Assembly: GCA_015661555.1 (NCBI GenBank) | Contig: DQVW01000104.1 | Location: 1-9,067, forward strand | Length of the DNA stretch: 9,067 nucleotides | Direction: 5' to 3' | Origin: Methanothermococcus okinawensis | GTDB lineage: Archaea; AGJL01; Methanococci; Methanococcales; Methanococcaceae | Part shown: positions 1 through 6,271 of the stretch, piece by piece | Layout: each line of letters starts with the position of its first letter | Position numbering within the stretch: position 1 is the first letter of the stretch | The notes under the pieces: model-generated | What the model saw: only the letters and a program-made list of their open reading frames with translations | Database searches by the model: none | What the model was told of the DNA's origin: nothing | Program-made: the position numbers and the translations under genes

Positions 1-453
1 AAACTCCCACCAACCCAACAACCCTTCATCACCCTAGCCAATTACATGCTCTTCCTAAATGCAACAGAGGAGAGAAGAAAGAAAGAAAAAGAACTAATAG
101 AATTCATAGATAGGGAAATAATCGACCCCCTAGTCTACGAGCTATACTTCAAAGAAAAATTCCATGAGGATAAATTATATCCAGAACCAAAGGAGTACCT
201 TCTATACTCAATCTCCAAATACTTAAAACCCATTGACTACGATCTCTGGGCTGAGCTCTACTGGAAAAAGGAGTTAGAAGGAGAATTAGATAAAGAGGAA
301 GAAAATAAGATGAAAGAACTGGAAGAGAAGAATCTAGAGACAATCAGGGAAGTTGTTGAAAATATCAAAAAAGACAGGGAGATCTTAAGTCAGATAGATA
401 GGATAAAGTCCCACCCCTGGGTTAAAACTGTTGAGGAAGAGGGTTTCAGTTAA
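1..453 (+). CDS. C-terminal fragment of a type IIG/Eco57I-like restriction-modification protein (5' end outside window)
   Basis: The reading frame is open from base 1 (KLPPTQQPFITLANYM...) to the TAA at 451-453, so the gene enters from the left and the ATG at 46 is probably an internal methionine. The visible 150 residues have the look of the tail of a type II/IIG restriction-modification enzyme. A 'PP..QQPFI.LANYML' segment is typical of the element that closes the target-recognition domain. It is followed by a helix ending in 'IIDPLVYELYF', a hallmark C-terminal motif of Eco57I/TaqI-like methylase-endonucleases, then a charged coiled-coil-like helix and a closing 'SHPWVKTVEEE'. The methyltransferase and nuclease motifs would lie upstream and cannot be seen, so activity and specificity are unknown. 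GAA and CTA codons are more common here than in most neighbours, which fits a gene often spread horizontally, but this is weak evidence. A stand-alone specificity protein or a decayed gene is not excluded. Confidence 0.62.
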   Translation, partial: KLPPTQQPFITLANYMLFLNATEERRKKEKELIEFIDREIIDPLVYELYFKEKFHEDKLYPEPKEYLLYSISKYLKPIDYDLWAELYWKKELEGELDKEEENKMKELEEKNLETIREVVENIKKDREILSQIDRIKSHPWVKTVEEEGFS

Positions 454-788
454 ATATTAAATTTTCTAAGTAACTCCTCTGCAATATCTCCAAAGATTGG
501 AAACTTATATCTCTTACCTAGATACGCGTTGTACATACCCAGTATCCATAGTACAGTCCCAACTAGAGATATCAACAGAGCTATTGGGCTTCCAATGTAT
601 GGAATGTTTATCAGTATTACTGTTATTATCTTAAGGCTCAAGAAGGTTATAATAGACTGCATTGCATGGAACTTAACAAAGTCATTTTCCCTCTCCAACA
701 GTAAAAACAAGATACCAGTGATTTCCCCTAATAAATAACAGAGTACACCTTCAATGTTTTCTTCTAGGCCAAGTTTAGTTTTCGACAT
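450..788 (-). CDS. UPF0132 (DUF4870/Tic20-like) small membrane protein
   Basis: A 112-residue integral membrane protein of unknown function. I recognise the UPF0132 pattern: an N-terminal 'LGLEENIEGVLCYLLG..TGI.FLLLE' followed by 'FVKFHAMQSI'. Three hydrophobic segments are visible at about residues 14-31, 45-62 and 66-90. The charged loop ERENDFVKFH lies between the first two, and a short amphipathic tail ends in LLRKFNI. Length matches the family (about 105-125 residues). ATG 788 is chosen because it is the first start in frame and is preceded by GGTG (rc of 797-800) about 8 nt upstream. It is transcribed alone, divergently from the Toprim gene, and its TAA shares the TTAA at 450-453 with the stop of the convergent restriction-like gene. 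Family membership is fairly sure; no role can be given. Confidence 0.85.
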   Translation of the reverse strand: MSKTKLGLEENIEGVLCYLLGEITGILFLLLERENDFVKFHAMQSIITFLSLKIITVILINIPYIGSPIALLISLVGTVLWILGMYNAYLGKRYKFPIFGDIAEELLRKFNI

Positions 789-830
789 TTATAAGACACC
801 TTGTTTTTTAATTTTTAAATACCAATTAAA

Positions 831-846
831 ATAATAGTATAAAAAC
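831..846. promoter_or_regulatory. AT-rich TATA region shared by the divergent UPF0132 and Toprim genes
   Basis: The 76-bp gap 789-864 is strongly AT-rich. Around 836-845 it reads AGTATAAAAA on the + strand and TTTTTATACT on the - strand, so one box could serve TBP binding in either direction. On the + strand, a start of transcription about 25 bp downstream of the box centre would fall at or just before the ATG at 865. On the - strand it would fall near 815, giving UPF0132 a leader of roughly 25 nt. This is inferred from position and composition only. Confidence 0.45.
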
Positions 847-864
847 TTCGCTATTACGATCCCT

Positions 865-1272
865 ATGAAGAGGAATCCATATCTCCCAAAACTTATAGAG
901 GTTATAGAGGAGTTAAAGTACGAGAACAGTTTAGGGATACCTATAATAGTAGAGGGGAAGAGGGATGTTCAGTCCCTTAGGAAGTTAGGGGTGGAGGGTA
1001 TAATCATCCCTATCTCCAAGGTGCCTATCTACCAGGTTGTAGATGTACTGGTGGAAGAGGGGATTAGGGAGGTTATACTACTTACAGACTTTGACAGGGC
1101 TGGACGCCAGTACGCCAAGGAGATCATAGTGGAGTTTGAGTCCAAGAGGATAAAGGTAAACAGATCCTTTAGAAGGGATATAATGAGATACACCATGGGT
1201 CTGAAGGATATAGAGAGCCTCTACAACTACATCCTTAAGAACTGTGAGGATTACCTCTTCGAAGACTGGTGA
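865..1272 (+). CDS. Toprim domain protein, UPF0292 family
   Basis: A 135-residue protein that is essentially one Toprim domain, the metal-binding fold of topoisomerases, DnaG primases, RNase M5 and OLD nucleases. The conserved glutamate is E30 in IIVEGKRD, and the DxD pair is D75/D77 in LLTDFDRAG. The sequence between these motifs has the expected alternating strands and helices. The catalytic metal site therefore looks intact, but there is no attached zinc-binding, helicase or ATPase domain. Its archaeal family, UPF0292, has no firmly known reaction; RNase M5-like cleavage or another nucleic-acid phosphotransfer is a plausible guess. ATG 865 has no good Shine-Dalgarno site, and the nearest TATA box would place the transcript start almost on the ATG, so it may be leaderless. 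It is 4 nt from arfC and probably cotranscribed with it. Confidence 0.88.
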   Translation: MKRNPYLPKLIEVIEELKYENSLGIPIIVEGKRDVQSLRKLGVEGIIIPISKVPIYQVVDVLVEEGIREVILLTDFDRAGRQYAKEIIVEFESKRIKVNRSFRRDIMRYTMGLKDIESLYNYILKNCEDYLFEDW

Positions 1273-1273
1273 T
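1268..1273 (+). promoter_or_regulatory. Ribosome binding site deciding the arfC start
   Basis: GGTGAT is fully complementary to the archaeal 16S 3' end and ends 3 nt before ATG 1277. It overlaps the stop codon of the Toprim gene, which supports the start at 1277 over the longer in-frame start at 1244 and suggests translational coupling. Confidence 0.7.
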
Positions 1274-1276
1274 TCC

Positions 1277-1963
1277 ATGGATCCCACTCCAAAACCCTAC
1301 GTCATATCCAACGTTGGGATGTCCCTAGATGGAAAGTTAGCCACTGTAAATAACGACTCAAGGATCTCTGGGCCTGAGGATTTAAAGAGGGTCCATAGAT
1401 TAAGGGCCATGGTAGACGGTATAATGGTAGGTATAGGGACGGTGCTCAAGGACGATCCAAGACTAACTGTTCATAAGATTGATGTAACTCCAAAGAAAAA
1501 CCCTGTGAGGATAGTTGTAGACAGTAAATTGAGGATCCCTCTTAACGCCAGGGTGTTGAACAATGAGGCTAAAACCATAATAGCCACAACCTCCAAGATG
1601 ACCAGGGAGAAGGAGGAGAAGATTAAGGCCTTGAAGAAGTTGGAGCATGTGGAGATTGTGGAAACTGATGGAGATAAGGTGGATCTAAGGAAGTTAATGG
1701 AGATACTCTACAAAAAGGGTATAAGGAGTATACTCTTGGAGGGGGGAGGTACTTTAAACTGGAGCATGTTCAAGGAGGGTCTGGTAGATAAGGTCAGTGT
1801 GTATATCGCCCCTATGATATTTGGGGGTAAGAACGCTCCAACCTATGTAGATGGGGAGGGTTTTAAAAGTGTTGAGGAATGTGTAAAGTTGAAGTTGGAG
1901 AAGTACTACCCCATGGATGAGGGTATAGTGTTGGAGTTCCAGGTTGTTAAGCCTAAAAAGTAG
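1277..1963 (+). CDS. arfC: 2,5-diamino-6-ribosylamino-4(3H)-pyrimidinone 5'-phosphate reductase
   Basis: This is the archaeal RibD C-terminal-like (HTP) reductase. It uses NAD(P)H to reduce the ribose side chain of the early pyrimidine intermediate to the ribitylamino form, a step toward riboflavin and, in methanogens, F420. From ATG 1277 the protein is 228 residues. Recognisable family segments are SNVGMSLDGK (11-20), NDSRIS (26-31), MVGIGTVLKDDPRLT (50-64), the nucleotide-binding LLEGGGTLN (153-161), YIAP (176-179) and IFGG (181-184). Length is usual for the archaeal enzyme, and the bacterial deaminase half is absent, as expected. The longer in-frame start at 1244 would add 11 residues with no family counterpart and overlap the Toprim gene; GGTGAT at 1268-1273 favours 1277. 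Its 3' end overlaps the convergent ABC ATPase gene by 11 bp. Confidence 0.93.
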   Translation: MDPTPKPYVISNVGMSLDGKLATVNNDSRISGPEDLKRVHRLRAMVDGIMVGIGTVLKDDPRLTVHKIDVTPKKNPVRIVVDSKLRIPLNARVLNNEAKTIIATTSKMTREKEEKIKALKKLEHVEIVETDGDKVDLRKLMEILYKKGIRSILLEGGGTLNWSMFKEGLVDKVSVYIAPMIFGGKNAPTYVDGEGFKSVEECVKLKLEKYYPMDEGIVLEFQVVKPKK

Positions 1964-2723
1964 TATCTGGTAGCACCACCTTCATCCCATCTAAATCCTT
2001 TACCTTACAGATGTTTCCGTAGAGGGTACTTAGTATCTCCTGGGTTATTACCTCGGAGGGCTTTCCATTGGCAATAATTCTTCCCCTGTGGAGCACCACC
2101 ACCCTGTCACAGAACCAGAGCATATGGTTGGGATCGTGAACACTTACAACAACTGACATACCATCTTTTGTAAGTTTTTTCAAGGTCTCCCATATCCTCA
2201 ATTGATTTCTAAAGTCTAACGCCGAAGTAGGTTCATCTAGAACCATCACTCCAGTCTCCTGTGCCAGTGCCCTTGCCAACAGTACTAACTGCCTCTGTCC
2301 ACCACTTAACTCTGTATAGGGTTTATCAGCAAGATGGATGATACCAACAACCTCCATGGCCTCTATAACTTTCTCTATATCCCTCTTTTTAGGCCCAAAT
2401 ATGCCTCCTAGATGGGGAGTCCTTCCCATCAACACCATCTCCTTAACTAGATAGGGGAAGGGTGGTCTATGTTCCTGAGGTACGTAGGCTATCAACTTTG
2501 CAACCTCCTCCATGGGCATCTCTGTAATATCCCTCCCATTCACGTATACCCTACCTTTTTTAGGTTTTAAGAAACCTATAATACACTTGAAAAGTGTGGA
2601 TTTTCCAGCACCGTTAGGCCCAAATACTCCACATAGTTCTCCCCTCTCCACCTTAAAGGATACATCCTCCAAGATGTAGTTGTCTCCACTGTAGGCAAAG
2701 TGAAGGTTTTGGACCTCTATCAT
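1953..2723 (-). CDS. ABC transporter ATP-binding protein (FecE/BtuD/FepC type)
   Basis: The cytoplasmic ATPase of a metal-chelate or corrinoid importer, 256 residues. All nucleotide-binding motifs are present in order: Walker A GPNGAGKST (35-43), Q-loop YVPQ (80-83), signature LSGGQ (139-143), Walker B VMVLDEP (159-165) with catalytic E164, D-loop SALD (167-170) and H-loop histidine H196. The run 'VLMGRTPHLGGIFGP' after the Q-loop is characteristic of the iron-siderophore/cobalamin subfamily. ATG 2723 lies 3 nt after the permease stop, and a GGAGG-type site (rc of about 2731-2740) lies within the permease's last codons, so translation is probably coupled. It is the last gene of the operon. 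Its end overlaps arfC on the other strand and no clear oligo-T terminator follows. The ligand cannot be told from the ATPase. Confidence 0.93.
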   Translation of the reverse strand: MIEVQNLHFAYSGDNYILEDVSFKVERGELCGVFGPNGAGKSTLFKCIIGFLKPKKGRVYVNGRDITEMPMEEVAKLIAYVPQEHRPPFPYLVKEMVLMGRTPHLGGIFGPKKRDIEKVIEAMEVVGIIHLADKPYTELSGGQRQLVLLARALAQETGVMVLDEPTSALDFRNQLRIWETLKKLTKDGMSVVVSVHDPNHMLWFCDRVVVLHRGRIIANGKPSEVITQEILSTLYGNICKVKDLDGMKVVLPDTTF

Positions 2724-2726
2724 AAC

Positions 2727-3755
2727 TTACTCCCCTCCAAAGAATTGATCCTTCCTAGATCTCAGGAGATATATAAGGTAGGGTGTTCCCAGGAGGGAGG
2801 TTACAATACCCAGGGGGATCTCTCCAGTGGTGAGAGTCCTTGCAATGGTGTCACAGAGTATGAGAAAGATACCACCCATAATTGCAGAGAGGGGGATGAG
2901 GAACCTGTGATCAGGGCCTATAATAAGACGGGCTGCATGGGGAATCATCAAACCTACCCAGCCTATAATCCCTGCAACTGAAACGGAGATAGAGGTTATA
3001 AAGGTGGCCACTGTAATCAGTAAAATCTTAAGTCTTTCAGTATTTATTCCAAGGGACCTGGCCTCCTCCTCTCCCAGGGAGAGTATATTCAACTTCCAGG
3101 AGTAGGCCATAAGTAGAAGAATTCCCAGGGGTATGGAGAAGGCAAGGATCTGGAGATGGGACCAGTCTATATGGTACAGCCCTCCCATCAACCAGAATAC
3201 TATGGCCTTTAACTGGGCCTCGGTAGCTATATACTGAAATATTGAGACTAGGGCGTCAAAGAGGGATCCCAGGACCACCCCTGCCAGCAGTAGGGTTACA
3301 AGGGGTGTTTTACCCCTTACCTTGGCTATGGAGTAGGCACAGAAAACGGCCACCATTCCAAATATAAAGGCTGATAACTGTGCCGAGTAAGGGATGGGAA
3401 ATACAATAGACAGGGCAGCTCCAAAGGCAGCTCCCGAGGAGACCCCCAGTATAAAGGGACTTACAAGGGGATTTCTAAATACTCCTTGATAGGTAGCTCC
3501 AGAAGTGGCCAGAGCCATACCTATAAGCATCCCTGCCAACACCCTAGGAATCCTTATATCCCATACTATGGCGTTGTAGATCTCGGGAGGTACTTCCCCA
3601 CCTAAGAGGTGATACCTTATAACGTTAAATACTTCAAAAAATGGGATCTCATAAACCCCTACAGAGATGGAAAAGATTACAGTGAAAAATAGGAGGATCC
3701 CCGCAAAGATCACAGTGAAAATTTTATTCCTGTAGTTAAAATCCACTCTTTCCAT
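2727..3755 (-). CDS. ABC transporter permease, FecCD family
   Basis: The membrane subunit of the importer, 342 residues from ATG 3755, the usual size for FecCD/BtuC permeases, which form a homodimer of about ten helices per chain. Diagnostic segments are 'RIPRVLAGMLIGMALATSGA' followed by QGVFRNPLVSP.ILGVSSGAA in the first third, and GWVGLMIPHAARL..GPDHR near the C-terminus; the latter family motif includes the loop that couples to the ATPase. Hydrophobic segments run almost without break from about residue 12. The ATG is chosen over an in-frame TTG at 3767 because GGTGAT (rc of 3760-3765) sits 4 nt upstream of ATG 3755. It starts 21 nt after the binding-protein stop and is followed after 3 nt by the ATPase gene, so all three are one operon. 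Confidence 0.93.
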   Translation of the reverse strand: MERVDFNYRNKIFTVIFAGILLFFTVIFSISVGVYEIPFFEVFNVIRYHLLGGEVPPEIYNAIVWDIRIPRVLAGMLIGMALATSGATYQGVFRNPLVSPFILGVSSGAAFGAALSIVFPIPYSAQLSAFIFGMVAVFCAYSIAKVRGKTPLVTLLLAGVVLGSLFDALVSIFQYIATEAQLKAIVFWLMGGLYHIDWSHLQILAFSIPLGILLLMAYSWKLNILSLGEEEARSLGINTERLKILLITVATFITSISVSVAGIIGWVGLMIPHAARLIIGPDHRFLIPLSAIMGGIFLILCDTIARTLTTGEIPLGIVTSLLGTPYLIYLLRSRKDQFFGGE

Positions 3756-3759
3756 AGAT

Positions 3760-3772
3760 ATCACCAAAAAAA
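3760..3772 (-). promoter_or_regulatory. T7 tract followed by GGTGAT in the binding protein-permease gap
   Basis: In the 21-nt gap the minus strand carries seven consecutive T (rc of 3766-3772) directly followed by the permease ribosome binding site GGTGAT (rc of 3760-3765), then 4 nt and ATG. The ribosome binding site is well supported. Oligo-T runs act as intrinsic terminators in archaea, so this tract may also cause partial termination after the binding-protein gene; that part is inference. Confidence 0.5.
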
Positions 3773-3776
3773 GAAA

Positions 3777-4922
3777 TTAATGGGTTTCCCCCCTATACCT
3801 CTGGGCCTTCACCGCCTCCTTAACACCTTCCTCATCCAACCTATACAACTCCCTGTAAAGTTTAACCTCCTCCTTATCAGGATCTATATCTGTAAATCTC
3901 TCGGGATAGAGAGTCTTGGCCTCCCTAAGTAGCCCTATTGGGAACTCCACTGTAGCCCTCCACTCTGTTATTCCCAAACTTCCAACCTTCCTCTCCTTTA
4001 TAGCTTTAACATTCTGTAACAACTTCCAATTTAGGAAGATATTCTTTCCAGCGTATATCTCCTCTGGACTTATATACCCCTCATGTCCAAGTGCTATTAT
4101 GGCATCTGGATTCAACCTTAAGATCTCCTCTGGAGAGGTTTTAATCCATCTACCACTTTCAAGGACGTTCTTCCCATGGACTATATCCTCTAAGAAGTAG
4201 GACTGGATGGTCTGGGCACCTAACATATAGTCAGGGGTTGCATAGAGTAGAACCCTAGGTCTCTTATCCTCTGGAATATCTTTTGTCCTATTTCTGATCA
4301 ACTCTACATACCTGTTGAGATAGTTTATTAGATCCTCTGCCTCCTTCTCCCTGTTAAATATCTTTCCCAGTATCTCTATCTCCTGCCATACAGTCTTTAC
4401 ATTGGGCTTGTCGTAGGATGTTGGGTGCAAAAGCACCACCACTGGAATGCCCATCTCACTTAACCTATCTACTATCTCCTGATACCTCTGCTCCCTCTCC
4501 CTGTTAGTTGAAAAAGCTCTTATTATTACAACATCTGGCTTCATTGCCATGATGGCCTCGTAGTTCAAGCCCTTGGATGTACTTCCAACATCTGGTATAC
4601 TCTCTATCCTTGGACATACAACCTTCAGAAATATATTCTTCTTTTGGGAGTTGTCCACTCCAACTACCTTGTCATCTATGCCCCAGATTCTCATTACCTT
4701 CAAATAGGTTCCAGTGAAGTCAAGTAAGACAACTTTGTTAACATCTCTTCTAATTTTAACATCTCTGCCCCACATGTCTTTAACAGTGATGTACTCCTCC
4801 TTCTCACCACCTGATGGGAGGGTATTTTTACCAGACGCCTGTTCTGAGAGGCAGCCACTGAGGGTTATCGTAAGTACTAACATAGTGGAGAGTAATAATA
4901 TTCCCAGCTTTTTTAAATCCAA
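3777..4922 (-). CDS. Substrate-binding lipoprotein of a FecB/BtuF-type importer
   Basis: The extracytoplasmic binding protein of the importer, 381 residues from the TTG at 4922. A lipoprotein signal is clear: charged MDLKK, a hydrophobic stretch (6-22) and the lipobox LSGC with C24 as the likely lipidated, membrane-anchored residue. The mature part opens with an ITVKDMWGRDVKI-like strand, typical of the TroA/FecB (PF01497) fold, and then shows VVGVD, NYEAIMAMKPDVVII, and 'EEILRLNPDAIIALGH', the usual two-lobe pattern. A longer in-frame TTG at 4940 exists, but its reading would run through GGTGAT (rc of 4926-4931), which lies 3 nt before TTG 4922 and marks it as the start. It is first in the operon. 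The ligand could be an iron chelate, corrinoid or another metal complex; sequence alone does not decide. Confidence 0.9.
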   Translation of the reverse strand: MDLKKLGILLLSTMLVLTITLSGCLSEQASGKNTLPSGGEKEEYITVKDMWGRDVKIRRDVNKVVLLDFTGTYLKVMRIWGIDDKVVGVDNSQKKNIFLKVVCPRIESIPDVGSTSKGLNYEAIMAMKPDVVIIRAFSTNREREQRYQEIVDRLSEMGIPVVVLLHPTSYDKPNVKTVWQEIEILGKIFNREKEAEDLINYLNRYVELIRNRTKDIPEDKRPRVLLYATPDYMLGAQTIQSYFLEDIVHGKNVLESGRWIKTSPEEILRLNPDAIIALGHEGYISPEEIYAGKNIFLNWKLLQNVKAIKERKVGSLGITEWRATVEFPIGLLREAKTLYPERFTDIDPDKEEVKLYRELYRLDEEGVKEAVKAQRYRGETH

Positions 4923-4925
4923 AGT

Positions 4926-4931
4926 ATCACC
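4926..4931 (-). promoter_or_regulatory. Ribosome binding site selecting a TTG start for the binding protein
   Basis: The minus strand reads GGTGAT-ACT-TTG, the same arrangement (3-nt spacer) seen before arfC. It makes TTG 4922 the likely start, removing six residues from the longest reading frame and giving a more usual signal peptide. Confidence 0.7.
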
Positions 4932-4990
4932 TTTTACCAATTTTTTATGCTTTTTTTAATACTAATGGAGAAATTTGTAATACCACACAA

Positions 4991-5006
4991 AAATATAAAC
5001 TTTTCT
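4991..5006 (-). promoter_or_regulatory. TATA/BRE-like promoter of the ABC importer operon
   Basis: The minus strand reads AGAAAAGTTTATATTT, a close match to the methanococcal box A pattern (purine/A-rich BRE then TTTATATA). Transcription starting about 25 bp downstream would begin near 4970, leaving a leader of roughly 45-50 nt before TTG 4922. The same AT block read on the + strand (AAATATAAAC, 4991-5000) could act for the divergent trmJ, with a start near 5020. I saw no convincing operator palindrome or riboswitch in the gap. Confidence 0.55.
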
Positions 5007-5047
5007 ACTTTTAATAAGAAAATGGAAAAATTAAAAAAAGGGATGCC

Positions 5048-5743
5048 ATGGAGCCAGTGGTAATTCTGGTAAACCCCAAGTACAGTGGGAACGTTGGAGC
5101 AATTGCCAGATGTATGAAGAACTTCGAAGTAAGGGAGTTAAGAATAGTGGGGGACAGAAGTATATTGGATAAGGAGGCCTATATAAGGGCGGTACATGCC
5201 AAGGATATACTGGACAGGGCACTGTTCTACAACTCCCTGGAGGAGGCTATTGAGGATATAGACCTGGTGGTAGGTACCTCGGGGATTGTGTCTGGAGATA
5301 GAAATCTAAAAAGAGTCCCTATTACACCTAGGGAGTTGGCAGAGAAACACCTAGATCTAAGGGGTAAGATGGGATTGGTATTTGGAAGGGAGGACGATGG
5401 ATTAAGTAACAGGGAACTTGACCTCTGCGATATCTTCCTCTCCATCCCCACCTCTCCAGAGTACCCTGTAATGAACCTCTCCCATGCAGTGGCCATAATA
5501 CTCTACGAGTTGTACCTCTCAAAACTTGAAAAACCCTTCCCTGTAAAGATGAGGGAGGCCTCAAAACTTGAGAAGGATATACTTATAAAGTTATTTGAGG
5601 AGTTTGTAGACGCCAATAAAAATATCCCGGAGTATAGAAAAGAGTTGTGTAAGATAGTCTTTAGGAGGATTGTAAGTAGGGCCTTTATCAGTGGTAAGGA
5701 GGCAAATACCCTCATGTGCGCCTTTAGAGTTAAAAAAGAATAA
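5048..5743 (+). CDS. trmJ: TrmJ-like tRNA (cytidine-32) 2'-O-methyltransferase, SPOUT superfamily
   Basis: A 231-residue SpoU/TrmH-class SPOUT methyltransferase, which uses S-adenosylmethionine bound in a C-terminal trefoil knot. The three SpoU motifs are complete: motif 1 NPKYSGNVGAIAR (9-21) with the conserved Asn and Arg, motif 2 LVFGREDDGLSNREL (110-124), and motif 3 LSIPTSPEYPVMNLSHAVA (131-149). The short N-terminal start without an extra RNA-binding domain, together with the 'IPTSPEYPVMNLSHA' wording, points to TrmJ rather than TrmH or RlmB. Archaeal TrmJ methylates the 2'-OH of C32 in the tRNA anticodon loop. ATG 5048 follows a weak GGGATG-like site. The gene stands alone, divergent from the importer operon and convergent with aIF5A, with 3 bp between the stops. 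The family is sure; the exact tRNA position is inferred from the subfamily. Confidence 0.87.
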   Translation: MEPVVILVNPKYSGNVGAIARCMKNFEVRELRIVGDRSILDKEAYIRAVHAKDILDRALFYNSLEEAIEDIDLVVGTSGIVSGDRNLKRVPITPRELAEKHLDLRGKMGLVFGREDDGLSNRELDLCDIFLSIPTSPEYPVMNLSHAVAIILYELYLSKLEKPFPVKMREASKLEKDILIKLFEEFVDANKNIPEYRKELCKIVFRRIVSRAFISGKEANTLMCAFRVKKE

Positions 5744-5746
5744 AAA
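5732..5746 (-). terminator. Oligo-T terminator after the aIF5A gene
   Basis: Directly after the aIF5A stop the minus strand runs T5 (rc of 5742-5746), then TTC, then T6 (rc of 5732-5737). Archaeal RNA polymerase terminates at such runs without a hairpin. The tracts lie inside the last codons of trmJ on the other strand. Confidence 0.45.
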
Positions 5747-6142
5747 TTACTTACCAATAACCCTGGTTATCTTGTACCTCCCAACTGCCTCTATGTACTC
5801 CACCTCTACACCACTCTCAAGTCCCTCTACATCCTCAGGAATTGGAAGTTCCAAGGTTTCATAGGTCTCCAGATCCATTATCTGCACTGTATCTCCCATT
5901 ACCGCCAGAACCTGTCCCTTCCGCCTGTCTATAATAGGTACCTCCACCTTTGAAGATGTTGGACCTACCAACTCCTTCTTAATGGGCTCGAAGATACCTA
6001 TTGCAGTGACCCTTGCCTTTGCCCCTCCATGTTTCCCTGGTTTTGACTTTGTAATACTTACTATCTTACAGGGAACGTCGTCTATCATTATGTACTGTCC
6101 CTCCTTTAGAGAACCTAACTCCACAGGTTTTGTCCCTGGCAC
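5747..6142 (-). CDS. Translation initiation factor 5A (aIF5A, hypusine-containing)
   Basis: The archaeal counterpart of eIF5A, 131 residues, which binds the ribosome near the E site and aids peptide-bond formation at difficult sequences such as proline runs. The modification loop reads SKPGKHGGAKA, with K37 between G36 and H38 as the residue converted to (deoxy)hypusine. An N-terminal SH3-like domain spans about residues 1-70 and ends near PTSSKVEVPIIDRR. A C-terminal OB-fold follows (about 72-131), including GQVLAVMGDTVQIMDLETYET. Length is standard. The start is GTG 6142, preceded by GGTGA (rc of 6147-6151) with a 4-nt spacer, giving the expected MPGTKPVELGSLKEG N-terminus. The gene is monocistronic and divergent from UPF0058. 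No deoxyhypusine synthase gene is in the window. Confidence 0.96.
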   Translation of the reverse strand: MPGTKPVELGSLKEGQYIMIDDVPCKIVSITKSKPGKHGGAKARVTAIGIFEPIKKELVGPTSSKVEVPIIDRRKGQVLAVMGDTVQIMDLETYETLELPIPEDVEGLESGVEVEYIEAVGRYKITRVIGK

Positions 6143-6191
6143 TCTCTCACCTTTTTAACTTGGTAATAAATACTCATAGTTAGAAGGGGTG

Positions 6192-6207
6192 TAATATAAA
6201 AACCTTT
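6192..6207 (-). promoter_or_regulatory. TATA/BRE-like promoter of aIF5A
   Basis: The minus strand reads AAAGGTTTTTATATTA, resembling archaeal box A. A start about 25 bp downstream, near 6170-6175, would leave a leader of roughly 30 nt that carries GGTGA before GTG 6142. The whole 6143-6271 gap is AT-rich and appears to hold only the two divergent promoters. Confidence 0.5.
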
Positions 6208-6212
6208 GCCCA

Positions 6213-6226
6213 TATTAGATTTATAG
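6213..6226 (+). promoter_or_regulatory. Possible TATA box for the UPF0058-cca-TPR unit
   Basis: The + strand reads TATTAGATTTATAG. Transcription about 25 bp downstream would begin near 6248, some 24 nt before ATG 6272. It is a weaker match than the aIF5A box; it is supported mainly by its spacing. Confidence 0.35.
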
Positions 6227-6271
6227 GGGTATTGCTAAGCCCAGTCTTAAAGTAATTGTAGATGGGATAGG

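Noticed and set aside
1244..1276. Longer N-terminus for arfC
   Set aside because: The extra 11 residues overlap the Toprim gene and do not look like family sequence, whereas GGTGAT sits just before ATG 1277.
2700..2981. 93-codon open frame on the + strand
   Set aside because: It lies wholly opposite the permease and the start of the ATPase gene, both with strong family motifs. Its translation is rich in Cys/Gly/Asn without any recognisable pattern.
3916..4200. 94-codon open frame on the + strand, plus a similar one at 4714-4959
   Set aside because: Both are antisense to the binding-protein gene and show only the composition expected from its complement.
4923..5047. Cobalamin or other riboswitch upstream of the importer
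   Set aside because: The gap is a short AT-rich stretch with no conserved boxes or stable helices, too short for a cobalamin riboswitch once the promoter is placed.
5227..5757. Minus-strand open frames inside trmJ
   Set aside because: They are antisense to a gene with complete SpoU motifs, mutually overlapping, and lack ribosome binding sites.
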